From: Competibacteraceae bacterium UBA3908
GTDB lineage: Bacteria > Pseudomonadota > Gammaproteobacteria > Competibacterales > Competibacteraceae
DNA: 11,627 nucleotides
Reading direction: 5' to 3'
Assembly (NCBI GenBank): GCA_002391525.1
Contig: DGFE01000170.1
Location: 1 to 11,627, forward strand
The notes below the pieces were generated by a model. It searched no databases and was not told the DNA's origin. It saw only the letters and a list, made by a program, of their open reading frames with translations. The position numbers and the translations under genes were made by a program. Numbering within the stretch: position 1 is the stretch's first letter; the number at the start of each line of letters is the position of its first letter. Below, in pieces: positions 6,517 through 11,627 of this stretch.

Positions 6517-7391
6517 TCAGGAAAAAAGGCGGTCTGGGCCGTGGCCTGGATGCGCTGCTCGGCGCGGGAGCGGCAGCGGCCCGGAGCGAGCCGGCGCCGG
6601 ACGCTCCCGCCAGGGAGCTGTTGCGGCAACTGCCGGTCGAGCGGATCGTGCGGGGTCGCTGTCAGCCGCGCCAGGATTTACGCGAGGACACCCTGCGGGA
6701 GTTGGCCGAATCCATCCGCGCCCAGGGGGTGGTGCAGCCGGTCGTGGTGCGGCCGCTCGGCGGGGGTCGTTATGAACTGATCGCCGGCGAGCGGCGCTGG
6801 CGGGCGGCGCAACTGGCCGGATTGCACGAGGTGCCGGCTGTCGTCCGCGACGTACCGGATCAGGCGGCCATCGCCATGGCGCTGATCGAGAACATCCAGC
6901 GCGAGGATCTCAACCCCCTGGAGGAGGCCAGCGCCCTGCGACGGCTGATCGCCGAATTCGAACTGACGCACCAGCAGGCCGCCGAGGCGGTGGGCCGGTC
7001 GCGGGCGGCAGTCACCAACCTGCTGCGGCTGTTGGATTTGGCCGAGGACGTGCAACAATGGGTGCGGGAGCGCAAACTGGACATGGGTCATGCCCGCGCC
7101 CTGCTGTCCCTGCCGCCCGCCTTGCAGCGGGAGGCTGCCCATCAGGTGTTGCTGCGCGGCCTGTCGGCGCGAGAGACCGAGGAGCTGGCGCGACGTCTGC
7201 TGCAACAGACCTCCGCCACGCCGTCGCGGGCGAAGCCACTGGACCCGAATATCCGGTCGTTGCAAGACGACTTGTCGGAACGGCTGGGGGCGCGGGTGCA
7301 ACTGCGGCATGATACGTCAGGCAAGGGCCGTGTAGTCATCCACTATAATAACCTGGACGAGTTGGATGGCATTATTGCTCGAGTAAAGTGA
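6513..7391 (+). CDS. parB: Chromosome-partitioning protein ParB (Spo0J), parS-binding CTPase
   Basis: 292 residues, normal for chromosomal ParB. Visible in order: the N-terminal KKGGLGRGLDALLG motif (4-17), which contacts ParA; the CTP-binding ParB/Srx domain with QPRQDL (51-56) and the arginine patch GERRWRAAQLAG (92-103); ENIQREDLNPLEEA (126-139); a helix-turn-helix for parS at about 151-173 (LTHQQAAEAVGRSRAAVTNL); and a C-terminal dimerisation domain from about 240 (GARVQLRHDTSGKGRVVIHY). ParB loads at parS and spreads as a CTP-dependent clamp. The start is set by GGAG 7 bases upstream and the 4-base overlap with parA. No parS site was found in this window. No terminator is seen after the gene, so some read-through into atp is likely. 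Confidence 0.96.
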   Translation: MIRKKGGLGRGLDALLGAGAAAARSEPAPDAPARELLRQLPVERIVRGRCQPRQDLREDTLRELAESIRAQGVVQPVVVRPLGGGRYELIAGERRWRAAQLAGLHEVPAVVRDVPDQAAIAMALIENIQREDLNPLEEASALRRLIAEFELTHQQAAEAVGRSRAAVTNLLRLLDLAEDVQQWVRERKLDMGHARALLSLPPALQREAAHQVLLRGLSARETEELARRLLQQTSATPSRAKPLDPNIRSLQDDLSERLGARVQLRHDTSGKGRVVIHYNNLDELDGIIARVK

Positions 7392-7405
7392 CATGGTGAT
7401 TTTCG

Positions 7406-7435
7406 TTGACCCCGCCGCGCCAAATTCCCTATAAT
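7406..7435 (+). promoter_or_regulatory. Sigma70 promoter of the atp operon
   Basis: TTGACC (7406-7411), an 18-base spacer and a perfect TATAAT (7430-7435). This is the best promoter in the window, and starts transcription near 7442, 15 bases after the end of parB plus the promoter itself. It gives the ATP synthase genes a strong, independent transcript, as expected for abundant subunits. Confidence 0.8.
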
Positions 7436-7443
7436 CCGTGGCA

Positions 7444-7508
7444 CTCTACGCAGCCAGGAATGGCTAGGGGAGAGCATTTTCGGATGCGGCTTCTGAAGCT
7501 TCGTAGAG
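7444..7508 (+). ncRNA. Predicted structured 5' leader of the atp operon (cloverleaf-like fold)
   Basis: A perfect 7-base stem CTCTACG/CGTAGAG (7444-7450 with 7502-7508) begins two bases after the predicted transcript start. Inside it three hairpins can form: AGCC/GGCT (7452-7455, 7462-7465, 6-base loop); GCATT/GGATGC-side pairing (7474-7478 with 7483-7487) around a UUCG tetraloop at 7479-7482; and GCTT/AAGC (7489-7492, 7496-7499). The linker AGGGGAGA (7466-7473) is left single stranded. The result is a four-way junction, tRNA-like in outline, but it lacks the T-loop GTTCGA and is 65 bases long, so it is not a tRNA. I match it to no riboswitch family I can recall. The inner stems are short, so only the closing stem carries much weight. 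Confidence 0.35.
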
Positions 7509-7549
7509 AAGAAAATCAAAAAACCAAAACAGATTATAACTACATATAA
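7484..7549 (+). CDS. Possible 21-residue leader reading frame in the atp 5' region
   Basis: ATG at 7484 opens 21 codons (MRLLKLRREENQKTKTDYN and two more residues) ending TAA at 7547-7549. The purine tract AGGGGAGAG at 7466-7474 lies upstream as a possible ribosome site with 9-11 bases of spacing. A further in-frame ATG at 7460 would add eight residues. The peptide is strongly basic. The second half of the frame coincides with an A-rich stretch, which favours AAA codons by composition alone. It overlaps the folded leader element, so translation and folding would compete. It may be chance. Confidence 0.25.
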   Translation: MRLLKLRREENQKTKTDYNYI

Positions 7550-7589
7550 ATATGCCCAGCGCAATGCGGTGCTTAGACGATTAGAGCCA

Positions 7590-7979
7590 ATGCGAGCCAT
7601 GGGCGCAAAACAGATCATCCGAAAAATCACCGCCATTCAATTGCTCCTCACGCTGTTGGTCGCCGCTGCTGCTTTCGTCGTCAGCGGCTTCCAGGCCGCT
7701 TACTCCGCTTTGATCGGCGGTGGCATCAGTACTCTCGTTACCTTGTATTTCGCCAGCAAAGTTTTTTCGGTGCGTATCGGCTCACCCGCCGCCAAGGTCG
7801 CCCGCGCGTTCTATGTGGGCGAGGTTGTCAAGCTGCTCTTGACGGTTGTCTTGCTGAGCGGCGCCCTGATTTGGTTCGATGTCTCCCCCCTTCCGCTTTT
7901 GCTGGCGTACATGGCGGCGCTGATGGCGTACTGGTTGGCATTACCCTTCACATTCGACGCTTCGGTGAGGACGCTATGA
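7590..7979 (+). CDS. atpI: ATP synthase assembly protein AtpI
   Basis: 129 residues from ATG 7590, close to the 126 of E. coli AtpI. Four hydrophobic segments (about 12-31, 35-55, 74-97, 99-117) give a small inner-membrane protein. 'SALIGGGISTLVTLYFASKVFS' and 'VARAFYVGEVVKLLLTVVLL' are typical of the gammaproteobacterial AtpI family. AtpI aids assembly of the c-ring and may affect Mg2+ supply; it is not a core subunit. The start is uncertain: GTG 7569, ATG 7590 and ATG 7599 are all in frame and none has a good Shine-Dalgarno sequence, which fits the low AtpI level expected beside abundant subunits. Its stop overlaps the atpB ATG by 4 bases (ATGA). Confidence 0.88.
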   Translation: MRAMGAKQIIRKITAIQLLLTLLVAAAAFVVSGFQAAYSALIGGGISTLVTLYFASKVFSVRIGSPAAKVARAFYVGEVVKLLLTVVLLSGALIWFDVSPLPLLLAYMAALMAYWLALPFTFDASVRTL

Positions 7980-8746
7980 GCGAATCTGGTGGTCATTCCG
8001 CAACGGGGTATATCGTCCACCATCTGACCAATCTCACGGTTGGAGAGGGTTTCTGGACGGTTCATTTGGATACCTTGTTCTTCTCGATCAGTCTGGGGGC
8101 TCTATTCCTGTGGCTGTTCAGGAAAGCCGCGAAGGCCGCGACCAGCGATGTACCCGGACCCTTGCAGAATTTCTGTGAAATCATGGTCGAGTTCGTCGAC
8201 ACTCAGGTCAAGGATTCGTTCCATGGCCGCAATCCGGTAATCGCTCCGCTGGCGCTGACCATTTTCATCTGGGTGTTCCTGTGGAACGCCATGGACCTGA
8301 TTCCAGTCGACCTGTTGCCGGCCGTCGCCGCAGCGGTGGGCATTCCCTACCTGCGCGTCGTACCTTCCACCGATCTGAACTCGACCTTCGGTCTGTCGAT
8401 CTCGGTGCTGTTTCTGCTCTACTACTACAGCTTCAAGGTCAAGGGGCCGGTCCATTTCTCCATGGAGATCCTGACGCACCCGTTCGGCAAGTGGTTTATG
8501 CCGTTCAACCTCTTGCTGCGGATCGTCGAAGACGTGGCCAAGCCCATCTCGCTCGGCCTGCGTTTGTTCGGCAACCTCTACGCCGGCGAGCTGATCTTCA
8601 TCCTGATCGCGCTGCTGCCCTGGTGGATTCAGTTCACCCTGGGCTGGCCATGGGCGGTTTTCCACATTTTGATCATCACCTTGCAGGCTTTTATCTTCAT
8701 GGTGCTGACCATCGTTTATCTGAGCATGGCGCACGAGGATCACTGA
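7976..8746 (+). CDS. atpB: F0F1 ATP synthase subunit a
   Basis: 256 residues. The proton-channel subunit of F0, next to the c-ring. The essential arginine is R196 in ISLGLRLFGNLYAGEL (191-206), matching E. coli R210. Several membrane helices are evident (about 33-50, 88-110, 137-152, 203-222, 228-250). 'NAMDLIPVDLLP' (104-115) marks the conserved loop after helix 2. The ATG at 7976 overlaps the atpI stop and has GAGG 5 bases upstream. A longer open frame runs back to 7871, but it overlaps atpI and carries no family sequence. The N-terminal length fits the family. Confidence 0.97.
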   Translation: MSESGGHSATGYIVHHLTNLTVGEGFWTVHLDTLFFSISLGALFLWLFRKAAKAATSDVPGPLQNFCEIMVEFVDTQVKDSFHGRNPVIAPLALTIFIWVFLWNAMDLIPVDLLPAVAAAVGIPYLRVVPSTDLNSTFGLSISVLFLLYYYSFKVKGPVHFSMEILTHPFGKWFMPFNLLLRIVEDVAKPISLGLRLFGNLYAGELIFILIALLPWWIQFTLGWPWAVFHILIITLQAFIFMVLTIVYLSMAHEDH

Positions 8747-8759
8747 GCGGATCGCAAAT

Positions 8760-8776
8760 CCCGGGTCCGGTCCGGG
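8760..8776 (+). other. Hairpin in the atpB-atpE intercistronic region
   Basis: CCCGG (8760-8764) and CCGGG (8772-8776) can form a 5-base GC stem with a 7-base loop, 14 bases after the atpB stop. No run of T follows, so it is not an intrinsic terminator. It could protect the 3' end of upstream mRNA after cleavage or mark a processing point. The following pyrimidine-rich stretch up to 8833 leads to a strong atpE ribosome site. Confidence 0.35.
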
Positions 8777-8844
8777 TAACGGGCTGGATCCACGATAACC
8801 GGTTTTCTTTCATCCACACCTCAATCTCTAAACGGGAGACAATA

Positions 8845-9129
8845 ATGGAAGCTGCAAGCCTGATTGCCAACGTGCAGGGTATGACCGTTATCGCCGTGGC
8901 TCTGATCATCGGGATGGGCGCACTGGGCACCGCTATTGGCTTCGCCCTGCTGGGTGGCAAGTTCCTGGAAGGCGCCGCCCGTCAGCCGGAAATGATTCCC
9001 GCGTTGCAGGTCAAGATGTTCATCGTCGCCGGTCTGCTCGACGCGGTGACCATGATCGGCGTCGGCGTCGCGCTGTTCTTTACCTTCGCCAATCCGTTCC
9101 TCGGCCCGGTACAGGCTCTGATCAAGTGA
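8845..9129 (+). CDS. atpE: F0F1 ATP synthase subunit c (proteolipid)
   Basis: 94 residues, a two-helix hairpin forming the rotating ring. The glycine-rich helix 1 (GMGALGTAIGFALLGG, 23-38), the polar loop ARQP (45-48) that meets the central stalk, and the proton-carrying D66 in GLLDAVTMIGVG (63-74; E. coli D61) are all present. The Na+-type signature is absent: no Gln opposite, and Asp-Ala instead of Glu-Ser. This predicts a proton-driven enzyme. The C-terminus is about 12 residues longer than in E. coli. Translation signal: GGAG 8835-8838 with 6 bases of spacing, preceded by a U-rich region, fitting the need for many copies per enzyme. Confidence 0.97.
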   Translation: MEAASLIANVQGMTVIAVALIIGMGALGTAIGFALLGGKFLEGAARQPEMIPALQVKMFIVAGLLDAVTMIGVGVALFFTFANPFLGPVQALIK

Positions 9130-9181
9130 TTTTCGGGGTTTTCCGACCTGCCAATCCCCCTGTGCGTGAGGAGGTAACAGC

Positions 9182-9652
9182 GTGAATTTCAATGCCACCC
9201 TCATCGGGCAGATGATCACGTTTGGCCTGCTGGTGCTCTTTACCATGAAGTATGTATGGCCGCCGATCATGCAGGCCATGCAAGACCGCCAGAAGCGAAT
9301 CGCCGATGGTTTGGCGTCCGCGGAGCGTGGCGTGCGCGAACAGGAGCTGGCCAAGACCAAGGCCGCGCAAATGCTGAAGGAAGCCAGGCAGCAAGCCACC
9401 GAAATCGTCGCCCAGGCCCACAAGCGCGCCAACGAAATCATCGAGCAGTCGAAACAGGAAGCCCGCGTCGAGGGCGACCGCCAACTCGCCGCCGCCAAGG
9501 CCGAAATCGAGCAGGAGGTCAATCGCGCCCGCGAGCAGCTTCGCAATCAGGTCGTCAGTCTTGCCGTCGCCGGCGCCAGCAAGATTCTCAAGCGCGAGGT
9601 CGATGAAGCGGCCAACGCCGCCCTGCTGGATGACCTGGTCGCGCAGCTCTGA
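9182..9652 (+). CDS. atpF: F0F1 ATP synthase subunit b
   Basis: 156 residues, exactly the length of E. coli AtpF. One N-terminal membrane helix (about 5-25, 'LIGQMITFGLLVLFTMKYVW') is followed by a long charged alpha-helix that dimerises as the outer stalk. Family blocks: 'KYVWPPIMQAMQDRQKRIADGLASAERG' near the start and 'QVVSLAVAGASKIL' near the end, the region that meets subunit delta. The start codon is GTG, fixed by a near-perfect ribosome site AGGAGGT (9169-9175) with 6 bases of spacing. Confidence 0.97.
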   Translation: MNFNATLIGQMITFGLLVLFTMKYVWPPIMQAMQDRQKRIADGLASAERGVREQELAKTKAAQMLKEARQQATEIVAQAHKRANEIIEQSKQEARVEGDRQLAAAKAEIEQEVNRAREQLRNQVVSLAVAGASKILKREVDEAANAALLDDLVAQL

Positions 9653-9669
9653 CAACACGGACCACGCCA

Positions 9670-10245
9670 ATGGCTGAAACCACAACCGTCGTCCGACCCG
9701 CCGCCGCCGCCCGGCCTTACGCGCGCGCCGCATTCGAGGATGCCCAGGCCGCCCAGGCGTTGCCGCTCTGGTCCGAGCTGCTGCAGGTGGCCGCCGCCGT
9801 TGCCGCCGATCCAGCCATGCAACGGCTGCTGGGTCCCTGGAATCCCCAACTGCGCGGCGAGCAGAAAGCCAAGCTGGTGGCGGACCTGTGCCGCGACGTT
9901 CGCGGCGGCGCGGAAGTGCCGGACATGTTCGTCACCTTTCTCAGAATGCTGGCCGAGTTTCATCGCCTGCACGAACTTCCCGGCATCGCCGTCCTGTTCG
10001 AGCGGCTGCGCGCGGACGCCGAAAGCATCGTTCGCGCCGAACTCATCAGCGCCACCCCCGTGACCGACGCCCAGCGCAAGCGCGTGATCAAGGCGCTCAA
10101 GGCGAAGTTCAAGCGCGGTGTCGCGCTGGACTGCAAGACGGATGCGTCATTGATCGCGGGCGCGGTGATCCGAATCGGTGATCGGGTGATCGACGGTTCG
10201 GCGCGCGGCCGGCTGGACAAACTCGCCACGGCCTTGAGCCAGTAA
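9670..10245 (+). CDS. atpH: F0F1 ATP synthase subunit delta
   Basis: 191 residues, slightly longer than the 177 of E. coli because of an N-terminal extension (MAETTTVVRPAAAA). It is the OSCP/delta subunit that ties the b dimer to the top of the alpha3beta3 head. 'ARPYARAAFEDAQ' is the N-terminal domain signature. 'AELISATPVTDAQRKRVIKALKAKF' and 'DASLIAGAVIRIGDRVIDGSARGRLDKLATAL' form the conserved C-terminal region. It follows atpF after 17 bases, with only a weak ribosome site. Confidence 0.96.
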   Translation: MAETTTVVRPAAAARPYARAAFEDAQAAQALPLWSELLQVAAAVAADPAMQRLLGPWNPQLRGEQKAKLVADLCRDVRGGAEVPDMFVTFLRMLAEFHRLHELPGIAVLFERLRADAESIVRAELISATPVTDAQRKRVIKALKAKFKRGVALDCKTDASLIAGAVIRIGDRVIDGSARGRLDKLATALSQ

Positions 10246-10260
10246 GGGGAATACCGCTTT

Positions 10261-11627
<1,367 letters not shown>

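Noticed and set aside
7444..7508. tRNA gene suggested by the 7-base stem and cloverleaf outline
   Set aside because: No T-loop GTTCGAnTC, no D-loop GG in the right place, no proper 7-base anticodon loop, and the length is only 65 bases.
7552..7584. Ten-codon frame starting ATG 7552 before atpI
   Set aside because: No ribosome-binding sequence upstream, and it is too short to distinguish from chance.

Overview
The window is a GC-rich stretch of bacterial chromosome. The gene order rsmG-parA-parB-atpI-atpB-atpE-atpF-atpH-atpA and the sequences of the ATP synthase subunits (a 156-residue b subunit, a c subunit of the E. coli type) point to a gammaproteobacterium. The genus cannot be read from the sequence. 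All genes look chromosomal and intact except the two cut by the window edges. I see no insertion sequence, phage gene, CRISPR array, tRNA or rRNA.

Left part (1-2259): a membrane-bound sensor protein on the minus strand (TM, periplasmic sensor region, TM, PAS, GAF) runs off the left edge, so its output domain is not visible. Upstream of it is a 322-base gap that holds a possible promoter and a 14-codon reading frame with a perfect Shine-Dalgarno sequence, both pointing towards the sensor.

Middle part (2260-4866): a calcineurin-like phosphoesterase of the PlcP/LpxH-like type (plus strand) meets, tail to tail with an 8-base overlap, a two-gene minus-strand operon. That operon encodes a BtaA-type (DUF3419) aminocarboxypropyl transferase and a BtaB-type N-methyltransferase. 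Together they could form a membrane-lipid remodelling module: PlcP would release diacylglycerol from phospholipid, and BtaA and BtaB would turn it into the phosphorus-free betaine lipid DGTS. A Pho-box-like direct repeat lies just upstream of btaA.

Right part (4867-11627): an extended -10 promoter precedes rsmG (16S rRNA m7G methyltransferase), which is tightly packed with parA and parB (chromosome segregation). A near-consensus sigma70 promoter then starts the atp operon. Its leader, about 130-150 bases long, can fold into a cloverleaf-like structure, contains a short reading frame, and ends in an A-rich stretch before atpI. The F0 genes (atpI, B, E, F) and the first F1 genes (atpH, and atpA cut at its 3' end) follow in the standard order. 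The usual rsmG partner mnmG (gidA) is missing from its normal upstream place, which is occupied by the bta genes.

Most of the window is ordinary core genome. The points of interest are the plcP/btaAB locus with its possible phosphate control, the folded atp leader with its small reading frame, and the small leader reading frame before the sensor gene.
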